64,000 nucleotides of DNA, taken from positions 18,604-82,603 of the IMG/VR virus record IMGVR_UViG_3300034283_001913. One strand, written 5' to 3'. Of the stretch, positions 6,333 to 14,686 are shown piece after piece. A model generated the notes under the pieces. The model did not search any database, was not told where the DNA came from, and saw nothing but the letters and a program-made list of their open reading frames with translations. How positions within the stretch are numbered: the first letter of the stretch is position 1; each line of letters starts with the position of its first letter. Source of the stretch: a virus. Made by a program: the position numbers and the translations under genes.

Positions 6333-6884
6333 ATGGCCCAACACGTTCTTAGTCTAGAAGCTCCAGATACGATGAATAAAACTATTCTTCGTATTGTTGA
6401 TACAAGTGTTTATAATACCCAGATTCCTGTAACCTGCCCTTTATTGCAAGTAACGCTTCCTGGTTTTGATAGACCTGTAAATTTTGACAGTTCTTTTATA
6501 CAACCCGGTTTTATCTTAAATTTGACAGCTTGTGATTTAGAAATCCAGACGGCCGGTTGTGGTACAACCTATAATAATCTTGCAGATGGGATTTACATTA
6601 TTAAGTATAGCGTATCTCCTAATGACCAAGTTTATGTAGAGTATAACCATCTTCGTATGACTACAGCGTTGTGGAAGTATTACAACTTGATGTGTGATCT
6701 AGACTTGGGCGCTTGCGATCCTCCGGAAAAAGTAAAGGACAAGCTTAATAAGCTTCGTCTTATCCGGATGTATTTGGATGCTGCAAAATCTCTTGTAGAG
6801 TTTTGCCATCAGCCTGATAAAGGAATGCAGATCTTTAATTACGCCGTGCGTCAGCTGGACAAAATGGATTGCAAGTCTTGTTAG
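6333..6884 (+). CDS. Virion protein of unknown function (183 aa), possible fibre adaptor
   Basis: The N-terminal 110 residues are beta-rich with scattered cysteines (TCPLLQ, TACDLE, TAGCGTTY). The C-terminal 70 residues are helical and charged (EKVKDKLNKLRLIRMYLDAAK) and end CKSC. This beta-then-helix layout fits a connector between a head or tail surface and a fibre, but the assignment is inference. It starts six bases after a terminator T-tail, so some read-through or an internal start must feed it. Its stop is TAG, showing that TAG is not reassigned. The next gene starts 24 bases downstream. Confidence 0.7.
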   Translation: MAQHVLSLEAPDTMNKTILRIVDTSVYNTQIPVTCPLLQVTLPGFDRPVNFDSSFIQPGFILNLTACDLEIQTAGCGTTYNNLADGIYIIKYSVSPNDQVYVEYNHLRMTTALWKYYNLMCDLDLGACDPPEKVKDKLNKLRLIRMYLDAAKSLVEFCHQPDKGMQIFNYAVRQLDKMDCKSC

Positions 6885-6908
6885 TGTAACCAACAAAACC
6901 TATATACC

Positions 6909-7097
6909 ATGACTTGTTCAAATTGCGGTGCTAAATTATCTTGTGGCTGTCAAAAAAGAGTAGCTTCTAATGGAGCTAATGTGTGTTCTACTTGTCAAAT
7001 TTCTTATGAAGCTATGCTTAAAACACCGTCAGCCCCATCTAGTCCAAATGCTCCTTCCAATATAAATATCAAGTATAATCCTCCTGGTAGACGTTAA
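6909..7097 (+). CDS. Small Cys-rich zinc-ribbon-like protein (62 aa)
   Basis: The product opens MTCSNCGAKLSCGCQKR and continues to VCSTCQISYE: two CxxC pairs separated by about 20 residues, plus a CGC between them. This is a typical zinc ribbon arrangement. The second half is a Pro/Ser/Asn linker ending PPGRR. A similar Cys-rich opening (CPTCKCTKLPCGC) begins the protein at 10727, so it may be a small zinc-bound cap or adaptor of the fibre module. It abuts the next gene, with TAA directly before ATG. Confidence 0.7.
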   Translation: MTCSNCGAKLSCGCQKRVASNGANVCSTCQISYEAMLKTPSAPSSPNAPSNINIKYNPPGRR

Positions 7098-9182
7098 ATG
7101 CAAACCTCAAAGACATATTGGGTCGGTGCATCCGGCACTGCTTATCGCTTAGATAACTTTACTCTTCCTTGGATTAATGTTTCTGTAGCTAATACTTTTC
7201 CAGATGCTGCAAAGCTTCCTCTCTACGATGTAGAGACAGATCCTATCGATTCTAATAAAGTCTTTGCTGTGGGTATGGGTAATCCCTCAGATTCAATCTT
7301 TGGGATATACGTATCTACTGATGGAGGAGTCACCTGGTATGTCCCCGGGGGAAACTACCAAACAAATCAGTTTAGTTCTACACAGATTACCTGGTATGAG
7401 GTCCATGTTCAGGATTCTCAAAATATCATGGTATCTGGTCAGAACGGTTATATTGCTGTAAGTACAGATGGAGGTTTAACTTTCAATCTAAGTACTCAGA
7501 TGCCTCTTTTACCAGAAGGAGGTTTAGCACCAGATTACCCTACTTGTTATAGTTTACATTTTATCAGCCCTTTGATCGGGGTAGTAGGTACTCGTAGACA
7601 TGTGCTTATTACATATGATGCCGGTGTTACTTGGCTCATTCTTAATTTAGGTAATCCTATTACAAGTACTTTAGGCCAGTTTGCTCTTGAGATTCGAGGT
7701 ATACATTTATCTGCAGATCAACAGACTGTTGTAGCTCTTTCTAGTAATTACATATTTACTTCTACTGACGCTGGAAATACTTTTGTAGATACAGAATCTT
7801 TCCTTGGAGAGAACGGTTTACACCTTACTTGGACAACCGATTCTATTCTTTGGGGATTTGGAGCTAGAGATATGGTATTCCAGACTCTAGATGGTGGTTC
7901 TACTTGGAGTGTTATCCAACCTTATTTTGCACAAGGGCTGCCTCATTATGCCGGTCATTTCTATACGAACACCGAAGGGTTTTTTAGTGAGAACAATGAG
8001 CTATTCTCTACTTCGAATGCTGCTTTAACAGGAACATCTTCTTGGTCTGGAAACATTCGTATAAATGCTGTTTGGACAGTAAGAGAACCTGTTGTATGCT
8101 TTCTTCTTGAAGACTGCGAAGACAAGTTGCCTGATATTATAACAGATACAGATCTTTCTTCTTATCTGGGTCAAGTAATAAAAATTAAAGGTTACACAGC
8201 TTGTTGGACTGTATCTGAGACTCAAAACTGTGATACAGTTGTACCGGTAACAGTATCTGGTACACCATATCAAGACTGTACAGCTTGTTTATCTGTACCT
8301 TGTTATTTACTTACAGATTGTAGTAATCCTCAAAATACTATAGAAGTTACTAATCCAGAGTTTGCTGGGTATATAAATCAAGTTGTACAAATCTGTTCTG
8401 AAGCCGGATGCTTTTGTTATACAATAACAGATAACGGAACATGTTTACCTAACATTCTCTTATACACTTCTATTACGTGCTTTGAAGATTGTCAAAGTTG
8501 TTTACCTCCGCCTATTCCTCCAGTTGAACTTATTAAGCGTACGGTAAAACCTGGATACAATACACCAGGATGCCCACCGGCTTATACAGAAAAGATCAAC
8601 TGTACATTTGGAGAACAGGTTTGGGATGAAGTAGTAGCTGTAAGATATGGCGTAAAGATTTGCTGTGATCACGATGTGGATAAGTGGGATATTAAAAAAC
8701 AAATACTCGATTTGAAAGCTATTTATGACCCTGCTTTAGATATACCACCTACACCTAGTTGTAAATGTTATATCATAAATCAGTATGCTGGATCAGCTAC
8801 ATATAAGTTTATTAACTGTGGTGGAGCACTTACTGAAATTGTAAGCGCGCCTAATACTACCTATAATATCTGTGCTCAAGACTTTCCAAAAGTTTATTGT
8901 TTATCTGAAGGAGGTTCTTTTGAGATAACTAAACAAGATACTTCTTGTACAGATGATTTAGGTTGTATACCTATTCCTTGTTATTGTTACAGCACAATTA
9001 ATACAACTAGAAATCCAATAGATGTTACATATATAGATTGTGCTACAAAAACACAAGTTACTGTATCATTACCTAATGGAGAAGGCTTATACATCTGTGC
9101 TCAAGAAGGTAGTGTTATTGGTGGTATAGTATCTCCCCCTGGAGAATCTTGTAATACATCTGAAGAATGTCAACCCATCTAA
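7098..9182 (+). CDS. Asp-box beta-propeller fibre protein with Cys-rich modules (694 aa)
   Basis: Residues 1-330 contain five Asp-box (BNR) repeats of the form STDGGxTW at about 73-80, 122-129, 172-179, 222-229 and 263-270, spaced about 40-50 residues, as in sialidase-like and YCF48-like propellers. No sialidase catalytic set is obvious. Residues 335-480 hold two related Cys-rich units beginning CFLLEDC and CYLLTDC. After a linker, two more related units begin CKCYIINQY and CYCYSTINT and end near YICAQ...C. The last type recurs in the 314-aa protein at 11295. A carbohydrate-binding or host-recognition protein on head or tail is the best reading. No signal peptide is present. Confidence 0.75.
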   Translation: MQTSKTYWVGASGTAYRLDNFTLPWINVSVANTFPDAAKLPLYDVETDPIDSNKVFAVGMGNPSDSIFGIYVSTDGGVTWYVPGGNYQTNQFSSTQITWYEVHVQDSQNIMVSGQNGYIAVSTDGGLTFNLSTQMPLLPEGGLAPDYPTCYSLHFISPLIGVVGTRRHVLITYDAGVTWLILNLGNPITSTLGQFALEIRGIHLSADQQTVVALSSNYIFTSTDAGNTFVDTESFLGENGLHLTWTTDSILWGFGARDMVFQTLDGGSTWSVIQPYFAQGLPHYAGHFYTNTEGFFSENNELFSTSNAALTGTSSWSGNIRINAVWTVREPVVCFLLEDCEDKLPDIITDTDLSSYLGQVIKIKGYTACWTVSETQNCDTVVPVTVSGTPYQDCTACLSVPCYLLTDCSNPQNTIEVTNPEFAGYINQVVQICSEAGCFCYTITDNGTCLPNILLYTSITCFEDCQSCLPPPIPPVELIKRTVKPGYNTPGCPPAYTEKINCTFGEQVWDEVVAVRYGVKICCDHDVDKWDIKKQILDLKAIYDPALDIPPTPSCKCYIINQYAGSATYKFINCGGALTEIVSAPNTTYNICAQDFPKVYCLSEGGSFEITKQDTSCTDDLGCIPIPCYCYSTINTTRNPIDVTYIDCATKTQVTVSLPNGEGLYICAQEGSVIGGIVSPPGESCNTSEECQPI

Positions 9183-9214
9183 TTTGTAAAAGAGCTAATA
9201 ATTCCCTATATTAT
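9183..9214 (+). promoter_or_regulatory. Bacteroidota-type promoter upstream of the 496-aa fibre gene
   Basis: TTTG (9183-9186) and TATATTAT (9207-9214) are separated by 20 bases, identical to the pair at 4579-4610. The -7 element lies inside a short inverted repeat (9203-9209 with 9213-9219, TCCCTAT/ATAGGGA). This could also form a hairpin in read-through RNA. The ATG of the next gene is at 9235. Confidence 0.6.
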
Positions 9215-9234
9215 AGGGAGAATAAAAGATAAAA

Positions 9235-10725
9235 ATGAAGCCTCTAAACGCCGATTCTGCAAGCTGTACGCCGATCTCATCAAATTGTGTGATCTGGCAG
9301 GGCCCCGATATTCCGTGTATAAAACTCTGTAAAGGAGATACAATAAGCGCTGTTGTTTACAAGCTTGCTGTAGAACTCTGCACAATTATGGAGCAGACGG
9401 ATATAACTAATTATGATCTTACCTGTCTTAATATTCAGGGATGTGGGCCTAAAGATTTAGCAGAACTCATTCAGATTTTGATTGATCGTATCTGCGCTTT
9501 AGAAGGTTGTTGTAATGATAACCCACCTACACCGGGTACGGGTTGTCAAGATTGTGTTGTTAATATCGCTCCGTGTTTTTATTATACAAATGAGCTTGGG
9601 GATACGATAACTACCATGCAGCTAAACGACTATGTTTTAGCTATTGGTAATCGTGTTTGTAGCATTTTAGATCAGATCACGATCATCAATGCTATTCTTA
9701 ATAACCATGAGATCCGAATCACGGCTTTAGAAAACGCTCCTCCTCCAACATTTACACTTCCTAAAGTAACACCTGTTTGTGTTCTTCCATCTGTACCTAC
9801 AGATATGAACCTGGTGTTATCAGCTTTGGAATCTCAGTTCTGTACTTTACTTACAGCAACTGGGACAGCTACAAATATTTTTGATGCTATTCTTTTCCAG
9901 TGTCCTGGATTAAATAGTGCTCCAAGATTAGGAGGTCCGGGAACAATGTCTTCTATACCAGGTTGGGTAAATACTGTTCAGAATCTTTCTGACTCTATTA
10001 AAAACATCTGGTTAACCATCTGTGATTTAAGAGCTGCGGTAGTAAATATTCAAGAGAACTGTTGTCCTCAAGCTTGTGATGGAATCGATATTACTATTAC
10101 AGCTAGTTTGACCGGAAGCACGCTTACTATTTTCCCTACAGGAACTATTCCTGCAGGATTTACACAATGTGCTCCAAGCTTCCTTACATCGTTTAACGTG
10201 TCTGATGAAAGCGGCAACTCGATTGTTCTTACTGGTGATATTATTGGTAACCTCAATTCTAGTATTGTTTTCAATCTTGCAGCTACTCCAATCAATGTTT
10301 TAGATAATCTGACCATTACAACAACAGTATGTCTTACTAAAGATGGTAATGTCTGCAGTTATAGTCTTAGCTACTACTTAGCTAATACGGGAGACTGTCC
10401 GGTTATAACCTATAGTGTAACAGACACAACTATTAATTATAGTGGTTTGGTAACTATGACTGGTACTGCAACATATATTGTAGAACTTTGGAATGGAGCA
10501 GGAACAAGTTTGTTATCTAGCCAGTCTACTGCTCTTACTGTTCCGCCAGCAAGTCCTTTAACGGGTACCTTTAGCAGTCTTACTGCTAGCACTACTTACA
10601 AGCTAAGAGTAAGAGTAACTTCTGGCGGATCTACTATATTTACCTGTCCATTTACTACAGTGGTGACCCTTGCTCCGGCATGTCCTCCACCAACTAGTGT
10701 TGTACCTTCAATAACTATCCCATAA
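9235..10725 (+). CDS. Probable trimeric fibre protein with C-terminal FN3-like domain (496 aa)
   Basis: The N-terminal 100 residues (IPCIKLCKGDTISAVVYKLA ... NYDLTCLNIQGCGP) are of a type I associate with attachment domains of fibre proteins in Bacteroidota phages. Two alpha-helical segments that could form trimeric coiled coils (about 150-165 and 260-280) separate Cys-bearing sections. The C terminus from about residue 390 (STALTVPPASPLTGTFSSLT ... TYKLRVRVTSGG) is fibronectin III-like. In crAss-like phages head fibres of this general design project from the capsid. Its promoter is just upstream, and the following gene begins one base after its TAA. Confidence 0.65.
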   Translation: MKPLNADSASCTPISSNCVIWQGPDIPCIKLCKGDTISAVVYKLAVELCTIMEQTDITNYDLTCLNIQGCGPKDLAELIQILIDRICALEGCCNDNPPTPGTGCQDCVVNIAPCFYYTNELGDTITTMQLNDYVLAIGNRVCSILDQITIINAILNNHEIRITALENAPPPTFTLPKVTPVCVLPSVPTDMNLVLSALESQFCTLLTATGTATNIFDAILFQCPGLNSAPRLGGPGTMSSIPGWVNTVQNLSDSIKNIWLTICDLRAAVVNIQENCCPQACDGIDITITASLTGSTLTIFPTGTIPAGFTQCAPSFLTSFNVSDESGNSIVLTGDIIGNLNSSIVFNLAATPINVLDNLTITTTVCLTKDGNVCSYSLSYYLANTGDCPVITYSVTDTTINYSGLVTMTGTATYIVELWNGAGTSLLSSQSTALTVPPASPLTGTFSSLTASTTYKLRVRVTSGGSTIFTCPFTTVVTLAPACPPPTSVVPSITIP

Positions 10726-10726
10726 T

Positions 10727-11293
10727 ATGGCAACTTGTCCAACATGTAAATGCACAAAACTACCGTGTGGGTGTGAAGATCAAGGTCTTCACACCGGCTC
10801 ACCGTGTGCTATTAATACACCATATTGTCCAAATCCTGAACCGTGTCCAGAGACATTTAGCGATTGCTGCATTATCCACAATGGAGATACTATTTATGCG
10901 GGAGCTAATAATCCTACTCAAATATTTCCGATTGCTCAAGGAGAAAGACTTTGTGATATTCTTCAAAAAATGGTAGTGTGGCTTCAAGATCCTGAAGCTG
11001 TTATAGGAGACTGTCCGGCCGTTATAGGTATTAAATCTATGGCTATCACTTCTACAAGTATTCAGGTTGTTTGGACTACTTCCGCAGGAGCTGTTAACTA
11101 TGTAGTAGGCTATACTACCGATCCAGGTGTTGTAGCTTGGACAAATAGTGCTTCTCTTGCACCTACTACGACTAGTTATACTATTACCGGACTTACGGCA
11201 AATACTACATATTTTATAAGAGTAGTACCTACATGCTTAGCTCCTGCAAGTAACCCTTACGTCATCATTCAAGTAACGACCAAATCAGTGTAA
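10727..11293 (+). CDS. Cys-rich fibre-associated protein with FN3 domain (188 aa)
   Basis: The opening MATCPTCKCTKLPCGCED is a possible zinc-binding knot. Then comes a segment with HNGDTIYAG and ERLCDILQKMVVWL, which resembles the KGDTIS...VVYKLA part of the 496-aa fibre. Residues 105-188 are a fibronectin III domain ending YTITGLTANTTYFIRVVP. The order Cys knot, short helical attachment segment, FN3 suggests a smaller fibre or fibre cap that sits on the same platform as its neighbour. The junctions are one base on each side. Confidence 0.7.
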   Translation: MATCPTCKCTKLPCGCEDQGLHTGSPCAINTPYCPNPEPCPETFSDCCIIHNGDTIYAGANNPTQIFPIAQGERLCDILQKMVVWLQDPEAVIGDCPAVIGIKSMAITSTSIQVVWTTSAGAVNYVVGYTTDPGVVAWTNSASLAPTTTSYTITGLTANTTYFIRVVPTCLAPASNPYVIIQVTTKSV

Positions 11294-11294
11294 A

Positions 11295-12239
11295 ATGGCT
11301 CCAGTACCAGCAACGCTTCAAATAGACTTTACCAGTAATTATCCAGCAGGATCTCATAGAGTTTGCTATCGAATCGCAGGATCAGGATCACCTTATACAT
11401 GCACTACAGTAGCATGTACACCGTTTGTGCCCCCTGCTCCTCCTGTAGGTTGTCAAGCTCTTATTGCTATTACAGTAGACAACGAATCTTGTGATCCTGT
11501 AACTTACGAAGGATATGTTCAAGCTACCTGCGAAGCACTAAGTTCTACTGCGGGTAGAGGACCTTTCACAATTACATTTACTCCTGCGCCTACGTGTACT
11601 CCAGTAAGACTTCAGTGTAACAATGTAGACATACTTAGCATTACTATTACGAACGGCGGTACAGGTTACGATCCTCTTAGTCTTCCAAATGTAACTGCAG
11701 TTGGAGGAGGAGGAACTTCTGTTCTTACAGCTGTGGTAAGTGGAGGTGGAGTACTTACGGGAATAAATGTAGTATCTTCTTCTGGATATTCTTCTTTACC
11801 GGCAATATCTATTGATCCATCACCTGCTCCAGGCGGCGTTCAAGCAACAGCGGTTGCGGTAATGTCTCCTTGTCCTGGATTTGTTGCAGGTGATAACTGT
11901 GACGGATCATCTAAAGGTTCTATCGGTGAACAAGAAATTGGTGCAGATTTTAATATCTGTTATACCGGTGGTTTAAGTGGAGGAGGAACTCCTGTGTTCC
12001 CTTCAGAATATACAGCTACCAATGCTACAACAGAGTGTTGCTATGATTGTAGGATTTATACTATTTCCGCAATCGATCCATCAACTGCTGTAACTTATAG
12101 CGATTGTACAAATAACGGTAATACTGCAACAGTAAACGTATTACTAGGAGCTCCTCCAACAATTATCTGCGCAACAGAGGGATCTGTTACTGCTTATCCT
12201 TCTTCAGGTGTAAGTATTGTAATGGGAGCAGCTTGTTAA
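11295..12239 (+). CDS. Modular beta-rich surface protein (314 aa)
   Basis: The first 105 residues resemble an FN3-like domain with cysteines. Residues about 112-190 are a Gly-rich module with NGGTGYDPLSLP ... SGYSSLP, the same kind as the insertion in the 534-aa structural protein. The C-terminal 65 residues (CYDCRIYTIS ... IICATEGSV) match the Cys-rich units at the end of the 694-aa propeller protein. The gene is thus built from parts found elsewhere in the module. A terminator closes the fibre operon 47 bases after its stop. Confidence 0.7.
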   Translation: MAPVPATLQIDFTSNYPAGSHRVCYRIAGSGSPYTCTTVACTPFVPPAPPVGCQALIAITVDNESCDPVTYEGYVQATCEALSSTAGRGPFTITFTPAPTCTPVRLQCNNVDILSITITNGGTGYDPLSLPNVTAVGGGGTSVLTAVVSGGGVLTGINVVSSSGYSSLPAISIDPSPAPGGVQATAVAVMSPCPGFVAGDNCDGSSKGSIGEQEIGADFNICYTGGLSGGGTPVFPSEYTATNATTECCYDCRIYTISAIDPSTAVTYSDCTNNGNTATVNVLLGAPPTIICATEGSVTAYPSSGVSIVMGAAC

Positions 12240-12285
12240 AAATATGTCATGGGTAAAGTTGGTTTACTAATGACTGACGGCGGGG

Positions 12286-12311
12286 GCCCTGGGGAAACTC
12301 AGGGCTCTTTT
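12286..12311 (+). terminator. Intrinsic terminator closing the fibre module
   Basis: GCCCTG (12286-12291) pairs with CAGGGC (12300-12305) around an 8-base loop and is followed by TCTTTT. A 23-codon ATG frame (12249-12320) overlaps it but is unlikely to be a gene. Confidence 0.8.
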
Positions 12312-12334
12312 GCATCCTAAACCTAGAATGTTTA

Positions 12335-12366
12335 TTTTTATCACTCAAAAAGTTTTTGTATATTAT
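12335..12366 (+). promoter_or_regulatory. Probable promoter of the ring / muzzle operon
   Basis: TATATTAT at 12359-12366 is identical to the -7 elements of the promoters at 4603 and 9207. Twenty bases upstream is TTTT (12335-12338) instead of TTTG, so the -33 element is weaker. It lies between a terminator and the ATG at 12383, which is where a new transcript is needed. Confidence 0.5.
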
Positions 12367-12382
12367 ATCTGCCCAAGTCATA

Positions 12383-12970
12383 ATGGAAACATTTCAAAGC
12401 CCTGATATTAAAGCTCCTCGTTTTAGATTAACATCTAAGAGTTATCTCAATCGTGAGACCTTTGATGCTTTTTTCAAAAAGCATCCAGAGTATAGCTCTT
12501 ACAACATGGAAGATGTTAAAAAAATCATTAACACTTTCAACGAGATGATTTACAAGGGGATTATAGAAGAGCGCGATGGAATAGAACTTCCGGAAAATCT
12601 TGGGAATGTTTTTATAGGATCTTGTAAAGCTCCCAAAAAACAGAACACTGATTTTTATAAATCCAAGGTATATGGAACCAGAGTGATTAATCGTAATCTT
12701 GCTTCTGATGGATACCTTGCTAAAATATTTTATACTAACTATCAAAACAGATACAAGTTTCGTAATGCGGGTCTTTGGAAACTAAAAGGTTGTCGGGATT
12801 TTACTAGACTTGTTTCTTCTACATATAAAGAAGATTGGCCGAAATACATTGTTATAGAAGAGTACGTAAAGATTTCTTCTATGCTCAAGAAACATAAGAT
12901 TAAATCTTATGCTAAGATGAAGAGCCAAGAGCCGATCCCAGATAATTATAATGAATTTGATCTAGACTAA
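12383..12970 (+). CDS. Portal-vertex protein with IHF/HU-like segment (195 aa)
   Basis: Residues 41-80 (NMEDVKKIINTFNEMIYKG ... ELPENLGNVFIG) follow the HU/IHF pattern of an amphipathic helix, a basic turn, and a LPxxLGxF strand. Crass-like genomes carry IHF-like genes just before the ring and muzzle genes, and this gene holds that place. The rest is basic with many aromatic residues (FYTNYQNRYKF). I chose ATG 12383 over an in-frame ATG at 12356 because the earlier codon lies inside the -7 promoter region and would give an atypical leader. It may bind DNA or, as in crAss-like virions, serve as a structural ring component. Confidence 0.5.
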   Translation: METFQSPDIKAPRFRLTSKSYLNRETFDAFFKKHPEYSSYNMEDVKKIINTFNEMIYKGIIEERDGIELPENLGNVFIGSCKAPKKQNTDFYKSKVYGTRVINRNLASDGYLAKIFYTNYQNRYKFRNAGLWKLKGCRDFTRLVSSTYKEDWPKYIVIEEYVKISSMLKKHKIKSYAKMKSQEPIPDNYNEFDLD

Positions 12971-12971
12971 G

Positions 12972-13640
12972 ATGATTACAGTAGGCGACAGCATCTCACG
13001 AGTACGTAATGTGCTTAAAGCTGTTAAGGAAGATCCTTTCTTGACAGATAGATTTATAGCTAGTATTATTCTTAAATATGCTAAGCTATTGATTAAGCGT
13101 CAAGATGATGCTAATAAAATCATGCGCTTTCAAAGCTTGTTTGATGTTTTGCCTTGTGTAGATCTTATTGAAATAGATAGAGTAGAAGCTTGCTGTGGAC
13201 CAATCAGATCCAAGTGTATTATTAAGCGTACTAAAGAGCGCTTACCTCAAATACTAGAGGGAACATACGGACCTCTTTTCAGATCTGTTACATCGATTGA
13301 TGGATCTGTAGAGCTTTTCAAAACTTATCCGGCTACATATACCGCGATGAGTAACACTACTAATTTTAAGTATAACAAGACAAAATACTTCTGGTATCTT
13401 AACGGTTATCTATACTTTCCAAATATTGAGTGGGATGCTATTCGTATCGAAGCTTTATGGGACGGGGATGTAGAATATTTTAAGTGTGATGTTGACCCTT
13501 GTCTTCCTATTCAAGATCAATCATTCAGAATACCAGAATACTTGTTTGCTGAAATAGAGCAGATGGCTCTTAAGGAAATACTTACTACTGGTCAGATTCC
13601 ATCGGATGGTGCTGATAACCAGCAAAACATTCTTAGATAA
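12972..13640 (+). CDS. Probable ring protein / tail tubular protein (222 aa)
   Basis: The N terminus is helical (VRNVLKAVKEDPFLTDRFIASIILKYAKLLIKR), followed by a beta-rich middle with a Cys cluster (EACCGPIRSKC). A late strand and helix (IRIEALWDGDVEYF, then FAEIEQMALKEIL) match the T7 gp11-like layout. It would form one of the stacked rings between portal and muzzle. It begins one base after the IHF-like gene and overlaps the next start at TAATG, consistent with coupled production of complex partners. Confidence 0.55.
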   Translation: MITVGDSISRVRNVLKAVKEDPFLTDRFIASIILKYAKLLIKRQDDANKIMRFQSLFDVLPCVDLIEIDRVEACCGPIRSKCIIKRTKERLPQILEGTYGPLFRSVTSIDGSVELFKTYPATYTAMSNTTNFKYNKTKYFWYLNGYLYFPNIEWDAIRIEALWDGDVEYFKCDVDPCLPIQDQSFRIPEYLFAEIEQMALKEILTTGQIPSDGADNQQNILR

Positions 13641-14686
13641 TGAGCTACAATTATACACTCAAATATAGAACCTTCGAGCAGCTTCTTAGCGAAGTGCTTG
13701 TAGATTTTCAGAACTATAATCTGGAAGCTTATATTGAACCTCATCAGCTAATCAAAGTAGCCAAAAGAGTTAACTATGATTTGGGGCTGAGAATCTTTAT
13801 GACGAAAGAAGCAGTTCTCGAAGTAGAGAAAGGACGTGTAAAACTTCCTGATGATTTCTTTGTCTTAAACTTTGCACTCATCTGTGATGAGGTTACAGTT
13901 CACCAAGGCATGCCGCAGGGAACCTGGATAGAAGAAAGACCTTACGTTCCTTTTTATAGAGAACAACCTGCTGTTATAGATCCTTGTACAGCTCCTGTAG
14001 TTAATTGTCAAGTTTGTCAGCAACCTTCTTGTACTTGCCAAACAGCTTGCAATATAGATGGAGAGTGCACCGGATCTTTTAATCCACAAGCTCCTTACGG
14101 TAACTATTGTAATAAACCACGGGTTTATCTTAATTGTAAAGACGAGTGCTACGAACTGGTACAGATTGTAAAAACTGAGACAAGAACATACAAGCGTCTT
14201 ATTCCGATTAAGATAATTAACAATGCTCAATCTATAGATTGTGATTGTCCTAATCTTTATTGGGATACTCCTAATATGGCTTGGATAAAAGACAATTACC
14301 TTTATACCACTTTAGACTGTGCTAAGATCTATATCAATTATCAAGGCATGTTAGAAGATGAGGAAGGTAATCTTATGGTACCTGATCATGATATGATCAA
14401 TGAGTATTATGAGTATGCTATGAAGCAACGTATCCTAGAAAATCTTATCATGAACGATGAGCCTCAAGCTGCGCAAAAACTTCAGCTTGTTGAAACAAGA
14501 TACAGAGCGGCAAGAAACTATGCTTTGAGTATTGTGAATACACCAAACTGGTCAGAGATGAAACAGCTTTGGGAAATGAATCGTAGAGCACAATACGCTA
14601 AGTATTATAATATGTTCAAGAGCTATCCATGGAACCAATGGTTCCCGGGTAATCTGGGTGTGGTATCTACTAATAAAGGAAGATAA
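13640..14686 (+). CDS. Probable ring protein with Cys-rich insertion (348 aa)
   Basis: Residues 1-90 are helical then strand (FEQLLSEVLVDFQNYNL, VELPDDF-type turn), like the tail tubular fold. Residues 115-150 are a Cys-rich insertion (CQVCQQPSCTCQTAC). The C-terminal 130 residues are long helices (INEYYEYAMKQRILENLIM ... YRAARNYALSIV) ending in an aromatic tail with KSYPWNQWFPG. It precedes the muzzle gene, as ring 1 does in crAss-like phages. It joins both neighbours by one-base stop/start overlaps. The cysteines could bind metal or form disulfides outside the cell. Confidence 0.55.
   Translation: MSYNYTLKYRTFEQLLSEVLVDFQNYNLEAYIEPHQLIKVAKRVNYDLGLRIFMTKEAVLEVEKGRVKLPDDFFVLNFALICDEVTVHQGMPQGTWIEERPYVPFYREQPAVIDPCTAPVVNCQVCQQPSCTCQTACNIDGECTGSFNPQAPYGNYCNKPRVYLNCKDECYELVQIVKTETRTYKRLIPIKIINNAQSIDCDCPNLYWDTPNMAWIKDNYLYTTLDCAKIYINYQGMLEDEEGNLMVPDHDMINEYYEYAMKQRILENLIMNDEPQAAQKLQLVETRYRAARNYALSIVNTPNWSEMKQLWEMNRRAQYAKYYNMFKSYPWNQWFPGNLGVVSTNKGR

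Noticed and set aside
9203-9219. Hairpin TCCCTAT/ATAGGGA as a terminator of the 694-aa gene
   Set aside because: The loop is three bases, there is no T-tail, and the segment is better read as part of the promoter's -7 region.
12249-12320. A 23-codon ATG frame between the fibre and ring operons
   Set aside because: It overlaps the intrinsic terminator, is Gly-rich by virtue of the hairpin sequence, and has no coding support.
12356-12382. In-frame upstream ATG for the IHF-like gene
   Set aside because: It lies in the -7 promoter region and adds a hydrophobic nine-residue leader. ATG 12383 is preferred.
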